Positions 1-12,160 of a stretch of 64,000 nt of DNA are shown one piece after another. The stretch spans positions 121,239-185,238 of the forward strand of contig JAAOMT010000227.1 of assembly GCA_016748015.1 (NCBI GenBank), written 5' to 3'. Source of the stretch: Geosiphon pyriformis (taxonomy: Eukaryota; Glomeromycota; Glomeromycetes; Archaeosporales; Geosiphonaceae). The notes beneath the pieces were generated by a model. It searched no databases. It saw nothing but the letters and a program-made list of their open reading frames with translations, and was not told where the DNA came from. Made by a program: the position numbers and the translations under genes. Every line of letters starts with the position of its first letter. Within the stretch, counting starts at the first letter, position 1.

Positions 1-106
1 TCTTAAATATGGACATTCCTTCCATAAAACGCATGTAATTACAAAATGAATGAATAGTTATGCATGGAAAACTGATTTACAAATTTGTTAAGCTCTACTC
101 TATGTC

Positions 107-378
107 TCAAGTTACGAAGTCGTTACCTGTCTTATTAGTTTCTATAAAGTGATCTTGTAATTTTTCCATCTGCAACTCCCATCTATCTTTACTCTTTTTT
201 AGCTCTTTCACTTCTTCTTCCAACTCTTCCTTTTCTTCTATCCACTTCTTCCTTTGCTTTTCGTCCACATCCTCCTCCTCTCTCAAATTCTTCTTTAATT
301 CATTTAACCTATCTAGCTTCTCCACGCATCTCCTATACTCGGTCGTAACCACCTCTTAATATCTTCAACGCTCGCCAT
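107..378 (-). pseudogene. Small coiled-coil ORF, copy 1 (frameshifted)
   Basis: The reading frame of about 80 residues is dominated by E and K with heptad-like L/K spacing (motifs KLDRLNELKKNLREEEDVD and QRKKWIEEKEELEEE), so it predicts a charged coiled coil. It is clearly a paralogue of the ORF at 20532-20816. The shared start is the ATG at 378-376, which lies in the same CACCATGG context in both copies. Here the first nine codons are out of frame with the rest, because the stretch between about 340 and 360 is shorter than in the other copy; this makes a frameshift and an upstream TAA. It could be a broken gene or the first exon of a longer one. Function is not recognised. Confidence 0.6.
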
Positions 379-1399
379 GGTGTTTTGTGTGTTTGTTATG
401 GTTTGGGAAGATATGGCCTAATATATGTTTGGTTCGTGTCAATGACGTTTCAGATCTTTGATTTATCAGTATAAATTTGCTATTTAGGTAACAAACCCGC
501 CTTTGTTAAATTACTAATTGTTTTTTTAATAATTATTGTATTATATTCATTAAATTATTTTTGTTTTGTTAAATTAACATTATTATTGTTTTATATATTT
601 TAATATTGAATAAAATTCGTTTTATTATTTTAAAATAAAAATAATTGTAAATTTTAAAATTGGAAAAAATTAAACCAGTATTAAATATATTTTTATTATA
701 TATATATATATATATATATAACTTTATATTAATTTTAAACTTATTAAATAAAATTTATATATTTAATTTATAAATAAAACAAATTTAATAATGTTATTTG
801 TATGTATTAATTAAATATAATTTAATTAAAACTTAAAATATTACTTACATATTTTTTATATATAACCAATAATTTAAGCTATATAAATTAAAAAAACTAT
901 TTGTTTTTATTTTATTTAAGTATTTAACAATTTTTTATTTTAATGCTTATTTAATTTTTTATTTTAAACATATTTATATATTTATATTTAATAACTTTTA
1001 CATTAATACTTTATATTTTTTACAAAATTATTAATTATTTATTTTTATTAATAAATTTATATTATTTAAAAGATATATATTATAGTTTTATAAATTTTTA
1101 AACAACAAAATAATAATAATAATAAAACTTTTAATATAAAAAAATTTTGGTATTTATTTTTAATAATCAATAAAAAAAATAATTTAAATTATTAAAACAC
1201 TAATAAATTTAATTATATATTTATTAAATGAGTCAATTTTTGTAAGTAATAAAACATAAATAATAATAAACTATTACTATACTTTTAAATTTTTTTATTA
1301 TTATTTTTATTATTTTTATTATTATTTATTTACTCAAATTTATAACAGAAAAGTAGTTTTTTTATAAAATTTTTATTTTATTTTTTATTTTTTTATTAA
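379..1399. other. AT-rich non-coding DNA, upstream flank of the duplicated coiled-coil ORF
   Basis: No coding capacity is visible. The stretch from 379 to roughly 1090 aligns by eye with 20817 to about 21400, the same flank of the second coiled-coil ORF, including the block around 660-690 and the block around 795-850. A TA dinucleotide run lies at about 698-720, and A- and T-rich tracts dominate the rest. The last part merges into the A-rich 3' tail of LINE-A. Confidence 0.6.
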
Positions 1400-1531
1400 T
1401 GTATTTAATAAATGAAGTTCAACTGCTATCTAATACATAGAACCAAATTAAGTAACCCAAACTAAATATAACTTATATACTTATTACATATGGCTAGCCA
1501 TTCAGACCAGACAAAGCAATACTAGACTTCT

Positions 1532-2307
1532 ATATTAATCTGCACAGCACCACCCAGACCAGAAAAGAAACAACATAGTTTATAATAACCAAAGTTAACT
1601 ACAAAAGATTCAATTACACTAAGCAACCTAATCACACCATCAGACAATAACAAAAACACACCACAAGACAGCCCAAAAATCACATCACCATCATAAACCA
1701 AACCAGCTCATTCCATATTCACCTTGTAACTAGACTTTACTAATCATGCCCTTTTATGATACAACTCCATGACAAACCTCACAAAATCAACAACCTGACC
1801 AGTAGTCTCTTTCCTATTATCGAAAGCACCATAAACTTTATTACACCACTCTTTCAATACAAACCTCTTATACAATATAGCATATAATCTAACATCTAAG
1901 AAGCATTAAGACAGAATACACAAAATGGCAAATGCAAATAAATTAGAAACACCAGCCAAAGTAGATTAATGTGCAGAAGCTTTAGCCAAAATTTCATTTC
2001 AAATACCAGCATTACAAACACAAGTAAAAGCATAATCAGAAAACTTCATTTCATTATACAATAAATACAACACTCCAAAGTAATACTTATTATATATTCT
2101 CTTTCTGACTACCACTGGTAACTGTCTGTGTATAGTCTTTATTAAATATGTACATAGGCAAGAAAACTTTCAACTAGTAAATTCAGCAAGCATATAAGAA
2201 TTAGAATACCACACCTTTGTGGTAGCAACCCAGTTTACACATTCGACTAACACATTTACAACCACATTATAACCTGGCCCAGCTTCCCAATGAGCTTGAC
2301 TAATTGA
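1532..2307 (-). pseudogene. LINE-A C-terminal region
   Basis: The frame continues past the RNase H for about 250 residues. It includes YLIKTIHRQLPVVVRKRIYN, a later block LYKRFVLKEWCNK, and ends with CCFFSGLGGAVQINIEV followed by TAG near 1531. LINE-B carries the same terminal block interrupted by a solo LTR. Function of the region is unknown. It is taken as part of the LINE polyprotein because frame and order are conserved in both copies. Confidence 0.75.
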
Positions 2308-2959
2308 CTAAAAAATATTTCTGACAAAATAACAAGTATTACCAAAAACAGCTGTGTCTTTAGCCACCAAAAAGTGCTCATACACTTCAGCCAACAGTAA
2401 AAAAGGAGACTGAGCAGCCACCCCAGCTGCCAAATCAGCCTTTATATTACCAGAAACCCTTGAATGTTTTCTAATCTTGACCCAAACTACATTCAGATTC
2501 TTCTCTCTGACCAAATTAGAAATATAATGCCTTTCTATCCAGCATGAGTTGCAAAAATCAGGTGCAGCAAATGACAATTCAGCTATGCAAATATTGATTG
2601 CAGCTTGGCTGTCGAGATACAAAACTACCGAACAAGAAGATAGAACACATTCCAAGGACAAAGCAACAGTCTACAGCTCGGCCATAGTAGAAAATAAAAG
2701 ACCACAGACCAAAACACCAACACATAGATTCAAAGCCAGAAAATAAGCAGCCATATCACTAGTAACTATAGCAGTACCAGCATCCTTTAGCAATCCATCA
2801 GTGAACACTTCAAAGAAGCCAGACCAAACCTTATGCAAACCATCTTTCACAACAAAAAATTCATCTGACTCAAGAATGTCTATGCCATATGGCTGACTGG
2901 ATATAGTAAAACCAGATAAAAGAAAACTTAAACCCAACAAATGCTCAGACACAACCACA
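2308..2959 (-). pseudogene. LINE-A RNase H domain
   Basis: Two pieces separated by one in-frame TAG (2668-2670) form an RNase HI domain. VFTDGLLKDAGTAIV carries the first aspartate, FSTMAEL the glutamate, YLDSQAAINIC the second aspartate, and VKIRKHSRVSGNIKADLAA the terminal H/N/AD motif. It would degrade the RNA strand of the hybrid. The RNase H lies after the RT in the same frame, as in RNase H-bearing LINE clades. Only the single TAG and a local frame change near 2990 break it. Confidence 0.88.
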
Positions 2960-4899
2960 AATCAGCAAGGAACAGAACCACATGAATCTAGCCTTTTTCA
3001 ATGATAAAAAGTTTTCCAATCTAACACTTCACCCTTTTTATCAAAAAGCTGATCACCAAAAACAACCCCAAAACACTTCAGAGAACAAACAAAATTGAAG
3101 TACAAAAACTTCCCAAGGATTAATAACAATAGATAATGACCAGGATTATGGAAAGTATTTGGAAGGTTGTTAACCAATGAAAGCTTATTGTCCAAAAAAA
3201 TTTTTATCATTTCAGCCAAAAAGTTATTTACCAGACTAATATGTAACTTAACAAAAAACTACAAAGAATTCAAAGGAGCCCAATTCAAAACCTGTAAGTT
3301 CAAGAATCTATGACTGAACAAATGTCCAAGAATGTCTATATTATTGGAAAAAAAAATCAGAACAGCCACATTTGCTTTAGACTGCACTTGCTCAAAAGGC
3401 TTCAAGCCATACAAGAAGGAATGATACAAAACTACATCTGAAAAATTATAGAGCAGACACACTTTTATTTTGAGATTCTTCTTGACTATAACATCCCACT
3501 TGCAACACACATTTGACAAAACAAAACTGAATTGAATTCAATAACTAATTATAGGCTGCAGAATAGCTGACACTAAATAAGAAAATTGCTTATTTGTAAT
3601 AGCTTTTTGAAATACAACATTAACAAAAAAATAAACATCAGAATGAGCCTTGGTAACACTCGGCTTGAACAAGTTATTGGTAAACAAAAAAATTTCCAGA
3701 TAACAATAAACATCATCTTTCTTGACAATTGTAATTGGTTAACCACAGATACTCAAAAAAATAACCCTAACCCTCTGATTTATGAGGATAGCCACTGTTT
3801 TTTTACTGTTGATAGAAATATCATTGATTTCAAAAAACTTGCTGGCAATCTTCAAAGCATACTGAGTGGAGGCCTAATAACTACTAACCCAAATAGTGTC
3901 ATCAACAAACACATCTGCTGCAAAAAATATAGTCATCCCACCACTATTTTCAACTCTGTCAGTCTTTGAAACAAACTTAGTATTAATTTAGTACTCACAC
4001 AAATGTTTATGTCTTTTAATTTTACACAAAAGTGAATCATAAAAGATCTTCCACAAAAGTGGTAAAAAAATCTCACTCTAATTCAACCTATCAAGCATCC
4101 TATAACCATTTGACAAACCAAAATTAATCATTACTCTGTTAATTCTATTCTCATAAATACTACTAAAAAACCAGATGAATTTTTCACATATTTTAATACA
4201 TCACAAGCTATTCCTTAAGTAGTACCATCTAATTGAATTGTACATTTTATGCATGTTTTGCAGAACCAACCAAACCTCTCTATTTTTTTCAAGAGCATCC
4301 TCAATCATTGATTCAACAGCAAACACAGAAGATTGTGTGGATGTACCTCTCAACACCAAAAAATTATTGTCCTAAAGAATATTGAACTTGCTGCATGCCA
4401 ACAAAATACAATCAAACAAAATTTTAGATAGGATTTTCCTAGCAGTTTTGATTAAAGGTATGAGTTATATGTTTGTAAGAACCCCATCCCAGTCATAAAG
4501 TTTAGAGATCATTGAAATTCAAGTCCTTTTCCACAAAGCAGGCACATTATCAACAGTCAAACATATATTCAACAGCACCAAAAGACATCCCAATACATCC
4601 TTACTATTATGTTTCTACAGTTTATTAGGAATGCCAGATAAGCCAGCAGCTTTACCATCAAGCAAACTGCCAACAACCAAGAGCAACTCATTCATACTGA
4701 TTGCATCTATTATGCCCGAAAAAGCATTATTCTTAACATAGTTTAATGGTACATACTAGTAAGCCCAGAGATTAGGTAACATCAAAGGCACTATACGTTT
4801 TCTTGTTTAACCCTCCATGATTCTATTTACATTTGATAACACCTTCTCTAGTTTCAAAACCAACTCATCATTCACCACTAAGTGATTCAAAACTACCTT
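2960..4899 (-). pseudogene. LINE-A reverse transcriptase
   Basis: Recognisable RT blocks appear in order: DGKAAGLSGIPNKL (about 4640-4700), TARKILSKILFDCI, RGTSTQSSVFAVESMIEDAL, then FGLSNGYRMLDRLN, and the catalytic box FVDDTIWV at 3909-3886. Both catalytic aspartates are intact here, unlike in LINE-B and LINE-C. The thumb and connection region continues through LVSAILQPIISY and LGHLFSHRFLNLQVLNW. Stops occur at several positions where R, Q or W is expected. The enzyme would copy element RNA at the nicked target. Confidence 0.9.
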
Positions 4900-6195
4900 G
4901 TGAAAAGGTCACTTCAAAACACTATGAATCATATTATCTTTATTGGAACAAAAATTTTCCATATGTATTACAATTGTTTTTCTAATAGAAGCCTCTTCAG
5001 CCAACCTTGACTTATGTATCTTAGACTTTCTATATTTTTTACAAGCTAATGACAAATGTTTAAAAACCACCACAGATTTCACTTTCAAACACACTAGATC
5101 AGCAAAATTATGAGCCTTAATATCATCCAAAGTTGATCATATTTTTATGAGATAATCAACCTCAAACATATTACCAGAGCTGAATTTTCTAACAATTTTG
5201 ACAACCAACAATTCCAAACCAAAAAACTTAGAAGAATGTTTATTTCTTAAACACTAAAACTCACTAAACCAATTTCTTAAAAATATTTCATCAACTGATT
5301 CCATTATTACCCTTTTTAAAATCATCTATATACCATCCACATTGCCACAGTACATAGCATTAGAGAATTTATCAGCAATCATTAAAAGCTTGGCAGAAGA
5401 ACAGTTCTTAAAATCAGCCCATTTGGAGCTATTAGCATCCTTGATTTTAAACTTTCAACAATTTTTGTTAGTTTGTTTGCACAAACTGTTTAAACAAACA
5501 TCTAAGAGCCCACCCAAGCTGATTGAAACCATAACTGCATTGTGATTAGTGTCAAAAAAATTGGAAACAGAGCAAATCTGATGACTAGTAACAGCAGATA
5601 ATAAATTCCTATTGACAAGAATATAATTAATTGTTTTTTCAACATTTTTGAAATTACTCCATATAGAAGCCTTTATCAAACAATAAGTCGCAAATGAATT
5701 AACCAAACCTAATTCCAAACAGAACTTAAAACTCGCACTTTTTCCAGACCTATTTTCATTAAAATTTCCACCCAAAACCACAAAAGTGCTAGAGTTAATG
5801 GCCTTTACAATTAGAGAGTTCACCTCTAAAGCCTAACCAAACCTAGTTTCAGAGAAAGTGCCAGCATATAAATCCAGAATCATAACCAAAAGCTTGCTCT
5901 TAAATAAAAGATGCATTAAAATAACCTAATTAGGAATCTCTTCCATCTTAAATACATGACAAGCCAATAAATTATTCATAATTATGGCCACTGCAGTACC
6001 AAAAAATTTTTTATCTAGGCCAGATATAAAAACATGTACACTCTTAAACCTATTAGCAATCTATGGCTTAACACTAGACCACAATTTGGTTTTCATAACA
6101 AAAAACACAAGACTATTAAAATTCATATGCCAATGGACAATATCTATTTGTTTTGCAAGAATATTAATACCTTGGACATTGCACATAGCAAATTT
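4900..6195 (-). pseudogene. LINE-A endonuclease (exo-endo-phos type) and linker
   Basis: The frame follows directly from the gag-like region. The segment begins with an N-terminal endonuclease motif (CNVQGIN, normally WNVRGLN) and a TKLW block, and contains VVLGGNFNENRSG at about 5740-5800. That block corresponds to the GDFN catalytic motif, with D changed to N. It is followed by SNFFDTNHNAVMVS, matching the SDH-type C-terminal motif. The endonuclease nicks target DNA to prime reverse transcription. The D to N change and several stops make it inactive. The linker to the RT (4900-5450) is lysine-rich and less conserved. Confidence 0.82.
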
Positions 6196-8170
6196 CACTT
6201 ATTGGAATAAAAAATATAATAAAGAACCCAAACCAGAACACAATTGATCTAATCTAGCCAACACTAAACTAATTAACTCTTCCAAAAACATCATCTTTAC
6301 TTCTAAGCCACCTATTTTATTAGTCAGCATCTTGAAGCTACTCAAACTGGGTACAACATCATTAACAACAGAGAGAGGAATAATCGGTGGCACTAGTGCA
6401 CCATCTAAAGCCATATCTGATTCCAAACCCAAGATTGATAATTCAGACACAGAAGAAAGAAAAACAAAAAATGAGGGCACCAAAAATACCAATTCTACAA
6501 AGCTTAGCTTTTTCACAATGACAGAAATCCAATCTGCCAAAAGTTTTAAAGAGCACTCTAAAGATGCCAAACAATCATTCAAACTAGAGACCACAAGAGA
6601 GTTAGAACCTAATGAGAAAGATTTTACACCTAGAAGTAAACCAGTGCCAGAAGTGACAGAATAAACCACTTGAGAAAAAAAGCCATCAGCAACTTGGACC
6701 CAAGTTTTCTCACTAAAAGAAACTGGGCAAACAATAAATGCCTGCTTTTTTTTATATATATTGGCCAAGCAAACCTGATTTTGAGAGATCACTATCTGCT
6801 TACCATACACACCAGAATTTCTACCCATTGAACACACATCAGAGACATGATTAAGTTGTTTACACTTAGCACAACAGGCCAAAGAAAGACCTCTTTGGTG
6901 CAAATTTACTCTTTTAAAAACTGGCAAAAAACCAATAACAGCATTTTTTGACTTCTTGTCACCAAAACAAATAACAGTACTTTTATTGTAAACATATAAA
7001 ACCAGATTATGGCCAATAAAACAGGTCTTTCTACCATATAAATTCAACAAATCTGACAAATTATAAGCTGTAGTACCAATTAAAAAAGTATAGAGCAGAG
7101 TCTGATGCTGATTCTTATTTATCTATGAATCTTTGTCATTAACAGTTAGAGCCACCTGCACTGAATTTTTATCCACAAGAACTGACTATTTAGAAATAAC
7201 TGAACAGACCACCTCTGAAGATTCAAACTCAATTAAAGCTTTCTGTCAAAGACCAATTAGCTGTAGCTTGATTGAATTAATTTTACCAAATTTAGAAAAG
7301 ACTGTTTCTACTGCTGATTTAAAAAGATCCACTGGAATTTTTTTAACAATTATTTCCCAATTGGTATGACCAGTTGTCTTTTTTACATCATTATTAACCA
7401 GAATTTTTTTGCAGATTGCCAAATTTTTTGCCTTATTCAAACTTGATTCAGATATAAAAAAGGATCTGATAATCCCTAAGAATTTCGAGGGAGTAGAAAC
7501 TTCTCCAAAACCATTTACATGATAAAAAATTTTTTTAACAGAAATTAATTTATCATCAATAGTCTTACCAGATACCATAGATAGCTCAATATCTAACACA
7601 AATGATTTAACTGATTCAAAGCTATGTTTTTTCAGAACACATAACTTAACAAATAGCAGCTGATTAGACCCAACAAATTTAGGTGCTGAGAGTACCAACT
7701 CAATATTATTATTATTTAGATTTTTAAAAGATAGTACTTTTGGTAGTTGCCCCAAGATGTAAGTCTTTGTTTATGTCTTTCTTGGAATTGTGTTGTCTAT
7801 CATATTGTCTGTATTCAAAGCATTGAAGTTGACATAGCTTGTCTTTTTAGTTATTGTGTTTTTTAAATTTTCAACATCCAATATCTCACTCACACTGCAT
7901 TTGTCATTTTCAATCTCACTATCCCAGAATATCTTATGTTCCTCACTTTCAGCTTGGAAAACATCAACAGAAATAAGACCAGCTAACAAATTTACTAAAC
8001 TACCAGTAACTTCAGGAATCTTAGACTTTCTGTATGAAGGGCCATAAGAGTAGATATTTTTAATATACACCTTTTTCTTAATGTTAGACCAGGTTCTTAA
8101 CCTAGTTGAAATAAAACCAGAACCACTAGCTGAAGTACTTACTGGATTTATAGCAACAAAAAAAGGCATG
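6196..8170 (-). pseudogene. LINE-A N-terminal gag-like region with zinc knuckle
   Basis: The start is the ATG at 8170-8168 (MPFFVAINPVS). Upstream in-frame codons exist but contain no ATG. A first stop lies near 7770, and a second at about 7245 sits where W is expected. The middle part (7755-7246) resembles an RNA-recognition-like fold in the related LINE proteins, with WEIIVKKIPVDLFKSAVE and SKFGKINSIKLQLIGL. A CCHC zinc knuckle (CAKCKQLNHVSDVC) lies at about 6835-6880. A long hydrophobic/serine-rich tail precedes the endonuclease. Its role would be binding element RNA in the retrotransposition particle. Assignment rests on order relative to EN/RT and on the knuckle. Confidence 0.8.
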
Positions 8171-8262
8171 TTGAAAGAAATAACTGAAGACAAAAGGGGA
8201 GAGGAAAAGGAAGTAAGCTAAAACTTTGACAAAATAAAGCTCTTATTGTGGTCAAGGAATTG

Positions 8263-8604
8263 ATAAAAGAAAAAAAAAAATTTTATAAAATTTTCAAAAT
8301 TTATTTTATTATTTATTTTATAAATAATTATTTATATTTACTATAATAATTAAAAAAATATTGTTTAAAACACAACAAAAATAACTTAAATTTTATTAAA
8401 CTTAATTTTTTGTTTTTTTGTTTAATTTATTTTTTTATTAAAAATTAATTTTATAGATAATTTTAAAACTTTTAAAACTTTTAAAACTTTTTTTTAAATA
8501 AGCATTTAGTTAAAATTTGTATTATTTATAATATATTTTTATTAAATTTATTAAAAACTTTTTTAAAAAAACAATATTTTTTTATTATTATTATGAGATT
8601 AATG
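8263..8604. other. AT-rich spacer between LINE-A 5' end and LINE-B 3' end
   Basis: There is no coding capacity. The segment is dominated by A and T runs and presumably holds the A-rich 3' tail of LINE-B (right side) plus a little older flanking DNA. No target-site duplication could be picked out with confidence. Confidence 0.5.
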
Positions 8605-8779
8605 AGTAAAGCCCAACTGTTATCTAATACATAAAACCAAACTAAATGGAATAAACTAAATACAGCTCATGTACTTACTATATATGGCTAGCTATTTAAA
8701 CCAGACAAGGCAATACTAAACACTCATATCTACAAATATATTACCATTTAAACCTGAAAAAAAACTACATATCTTGTAC

Positions 8780-9601
8780 TATTACAGTTCAAAGATTTAA
8801 TAAAAATTATAAATAATATAAATTAGCCAATCATAAAATAGCACAGCAACAATTTATAAAAAAAAAAAGAAATAATTTACAAATAACACCAAGCACTACT
8901 ATACAATAGCAGCAAGCACTATTGTGCAAAAGCAGCAAGCACTATTTTATAATAGCAGCAAGCACTATTTAGAAATAATAGAAATAGAGTATTACAAGAC
9001 ATTATTTTGTAAAACAATAATTATATATATATACAATAGTTTTTAATAATGAAAAATCTAATAGCTTTAATTAAAAGCAACAAATATCTAAATAAAATCT
9101 TATTCAAAAAGAATTAATAAAAATAATAAATTGAATTAATATTACAATTACGAAATTAACAATAGAATTCACATATCCTTTCGAGTGAATAAAACTATTA
9201 TTCCATCTATGAACCCTTTGGAAAAATAATTCCTGATCAAGATTATTCACGTGATTACTAATTAAATTGAAAAAGCTTTATTATATACTTAAGGAAATCG
9301 CAAAAAAGCCATTAATATTCCATGTTTCTAGATTAGAAAAACACATTAAGCAATTGCAAGAATAGCCTCAAAAAAAATCCCAAACAGTAAGTAAATTTCA
9401 GATTAGCCTCTGGGAAAGATTACATAATCTACAAAAACAATTAGAATTAAAGAAAAGACTTATATCACAACATCAAAAGAAAACCTTCAGTATATTATCA
9501 TTAATATCCAATATATAAAATTAAGGAACTCACAAAAAACTGATTGCAATTAAAATAAGATATCAACAATTAAAATATACCAAAAAAAACCTCCCATAAC
9601 A
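8780..9601 (+). repeat. Solo LTR, family T, inserted in LINE-B
   Basis: The element begins TATTACAG (ancestral TGTTACAG) and ends ATAACA, and is flanked by GTAC (8776-8779) and GTAT (9602-9605), a 4-bp target duplication with one C to T change. Removing it joins VVSFGRY to KICSFFSGL of LINE-B in frame. The same sequence occurs at 61768-62644, partly at 13605-14058, and inverted at 29834-30380. No internal protein region is present, so it is a solo LTR or LTR-like insertion. No coding potential was found. Confidence 0.8.
8890..8975. repeat. 23-bp tandem repeat in LTR family T
   Basis: About four copies of a 23-base unit starting CAAGCACTAYT and ending around AATAGCAG are in tandem. The other full family-T copy carries a more degenerate array of the same 23-base period at about 61870-61930, so the array belongs to the LTR and was not created locally. 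It could be an LTR enhancer-like array. Confidence 0.7.
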
Positions 9602-9605
9602 GTAT

Positions 9606-11011
9606 CTACCAAAACTAACAACAAAAAATTCTATAATACTAAGCATATAAACCACTCCATTTAACAACAAAGACACTACACAATGAGACAAACCTACAAC
9701 CATACTATTATTATTGACCAAACCAGTTTTTTTCATATTTACTCTATATTTGTATCTAACAACTCATACTTTGATATAATGTAATTCTACCACAAATCTA
9801 ACATATTTGATAAAAGTCAAAGCAGCTTTTTTCTTTTTCTCAAAAACCAAAACTGCCTTAGTGAGCCAATTACTTAACACAAAATCTTTGCAAATTACAG
9901 CATAAAAACCTATATCCAAAGAACATATCAAAAGTGAATACAAAACAGCTAAAAAAGATGGACAAAAAAGATTTGTCAAAAACATCTATTTTACAACAGT
10001 TTCTGCTAAAATGTTTTTACAAAGACAGATATCACCAAAACAAATAAAAACGTAATCAAACAACTTTATCTCACCATATAACAAGCACAGTACTTTAGAA
10101 TAAGCCTTGTTATACAATTTTTTTCTAACAGTTACCAACAGTTACCTATATATTGCTTTTATTAAGTAGATGTGCAAATTAGCCAATTTTTTACTAGTAA
10201 ATTCAGATAGCATATGTGAATCAGGTTGTCATACCATCACAATAACAGCCCAGTTAATCTTTTTAATCATAGAACTTAGAACCATATTATAACCAGAACC
10301 AGCTTTCTAATAAGCACAACAAATTAACTGGTATAGATTATGGACAAAGTGACAAGTATTACCAGAAACAACACTATCTTTAGCAACCAAAAACTGTTCT
10401 TGAATCTTAACTGGCAGAGAAAAAGAAGAAAAAGTGGCCTTACCAGCCAACACATTAGTCTTGACATTGTCCAAAATCTCTGAATAATTTTTAACTTTCA
10501 CCCAATTAACTGAAATATTTTTATTCTTAATTAAATTGACTATATGCAATTTCTTAATCTAACATTGATTATGGAAGTCAAGTACAGTAAACAAAACTTC
10601 AGAAACACAAGCATCAATTGTAAATTGGCTATCCAAATAAAAAACCACAGCACAAGATAACAAAACACACTTCAGAACCAAAGTAATAGCTTACAATTCA
10701 GCCAAAGTAGAAGACAAAAGTCCAAACACCTTAACCCTAATGCTCACATCTGTAGCCAAAAAGTAAGCAGCCACCCCATTTATCACATTGATAGAACCAG
10801 CACCCTTCAAGGACTTATCTGTATAAACTTCTATACAATCTGACCAAATCTCCAGCAAACTATTATGCATAACAGAGAACTTCTCAGAATTCAACACATT
10901 TAACACAAACAATTTGGAGTTAACAGTAAATTTGATTTCTAAAAAAATATTATTACACATAAACTTAGAAGCCAATATAAACCAATAAGAAACAGGGCCT
11001 TTTGGATTCAA
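9606..11011 (-). pseudogene. LINE-B RNase H and C-terminal region
   Basis: RNase H motifs are visible: VYTDKSLKGAGSINV near 10830, LSSTLAEL near 10700, a DSQ-type block near 10620, and VNWVKVKNYSEILDNVKTN near 10490. In the last of these the usual H-S-G-x-x-G-N is degraded to NYSEILDN. The C-terminal part includes IGFYAVICKDFVLSNWLTK near 9870. The region ends at the solo LTR; the final residues lie beyond it at about 8700-8779, and the frame reads through once the LTR is removed. Confidence 0.82.
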
Positions 11012-12158
11012 TTTTTTTTACCACCAAAATGTTTTTTAGTCCATTATTTTCCCTTTTTTGTCCAAAAATCTGTCATTAAATACAACTCCAAATTACTTTA
11101 GAAAAAGAACTAAGTTATAATACAAGAATTTCCTCAAGATGCCAGACATCAAAAATCTACCAGACTCATAAAAAACACTAGGCAAATTGTTCACTAAAGA
11201 TAGCTTATTCTCTAAAAATATTTTCACTATACCAGCCAAAAAATTATTTACTAAACTAATACACAACTTGACAAAAAACTGCAAAGAATTCAAAGAAGTT
11301 TATTCCAAAACTTGTAAATCCAAAAATCTATGTTCAAACAACTGCCCAAGAATACTACTGGTATTAAAAAAGGAAACTAGTAAAGCCAACTTCCCTCAGA
11401 TTGTACTTGCTTAAAAGATTTCAGATCATATAAAGAAGAATAATGTAAAATTTCATTGAGAAAATCGTGTGACAAATCAGTTTTTAACTTAAAACTCTTC
11501 CTAATCATAACATCTCATTTGTGACACATATTTGAAAAGATAAAACTAAATTGAGTCTGATAATTAACTATAGACTATAAAACAGCTGAAACCAAGTAAA
11601 AAAATAGTTTATCTGTAATCACTTTTCTAAGCATTACATTAGAAAAAAACCTGATATCCACATGAGCCTAAGCCAAACTAGGCTTGAAAAAATCCTTAAT
11701 AGACAGAAAAATACCCAAGTAACAATATGATTCACCTTTTTTAGTAATTGAAATTGGCAAACCATTAATGAAAAACAAGACAGATTTAACACCTTGATTA
11801 ATAAGAATAGCCACTGTTTTGTCATTATTAATTGAAATGTCATTAATAATAAAAAACTTACTGGCAATATTCAAAATGTACTGTACAGAGGCCTGACAAC
11901 TTTTGATTTAAATTGTATCATTAATAAAAGCACCAACAGCAAAAAAAAAAGTTTTTTCTCCAACAGTTTCAACTTTATTAGACTTAGCCACAATTTAGTA
12001 TGAATTCTGTATTTGCACAAGTGTTCATGTCTCTTTATTTTACACAAAAGTGGGTCATAAAAAATTCTCCAAAGAAGTAAGGAAAACATTTTACCTTGAT
12101 CCAGACTATCATGAACCTTATAACCATTTGAGAGTCCAAAATCTGTTATCACTTTATT
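11012..12158 (-). pseudogene. LINE-B reverse transcriptase, C-terminal half
   Basis: The piece begins just before FGLSNGYKVHDSLDQGKMFS and continues through LLWRIFYDPLLCKIKRHEHL. The catalytic box is at 11928-11917, where FVDD has become FIND, so the first aspartate of the pair is lost. The next blocks are FINGLPISITKKGES and YLGIFLSIKDFFKPSLA. Several stops and at least one frameshift (near 11980) interrupt it. The upstream RT fingers and palm start, the endonuclease and the gag-like part are absent because of the truncation. Confidence 0.88.
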
Positions 12159-12160
12159 GA

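Larger units (their letters stand above)
1400..8262 (-). mobile_element. LINE-A: full-length decayed non-LTR retrotransposon
   Basis: A continuous coding signal runs on the minus strand from the ATG at 8170 to a stop near 1532. In order it holds a gag-like region with a zinc knuckle, an endonuclease, a reverse transcriptase, an RNase H and a C-terminal region. A short 3' UTR follows, then an A-rich tail at about 1300-1420. The same 3' UTR, with the minus-strand stretch covering 1425-1500, recurs at 8605-8700 in LINE-B, which fixes the 3' end. The frame is interrupted by roughly thirty stops and few frameshifts, so it decayed mostly by substitution. The subfamily differs from LINE-C in its N-terminus. 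Confidence 0.92.
8605..12160 (-). mobile_element. LINE-B: 5'-truncated LINE with a solo LTR inside
   Basis: This element belongs to the same LINE family as LINE-A in its 3' half. The coding signal starts abruptly in the RT at about 12158 (VITDFGLSNGYKVHDSLDQG) and runs to the shared 3' UTR at 8605-8700. A solo LTR at 8780-9601 interrupts the C-terminal region. The 5' edge abuts an LTR-like fragment at 12161. This may be ordinary LINE 5' truncation or a later rearrangement; the join has only a few bases of possible microhomology. Confidence 0.88.

Noticed and set aside
3757-3776. TAACCCTAACCCT looks like telomeric repeat.
   Set aside because: Only two units, inside the LINE-A reverse transcriptase coding region.
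6332-6664. Plus-strand ORF of 110 codons, serine/threonine/lysine-rich.
   Set aside because: Complementary to the LINE-A gag-like tail, which aligns with LINE-C; no independent support.
8890-8975. Short regular repeats resembling a CRISPR array.
   Set aside because: Units are contiguous 23-bp tandem copies without unique spacers, lie in an LTR, and the genome is eukaryotic.
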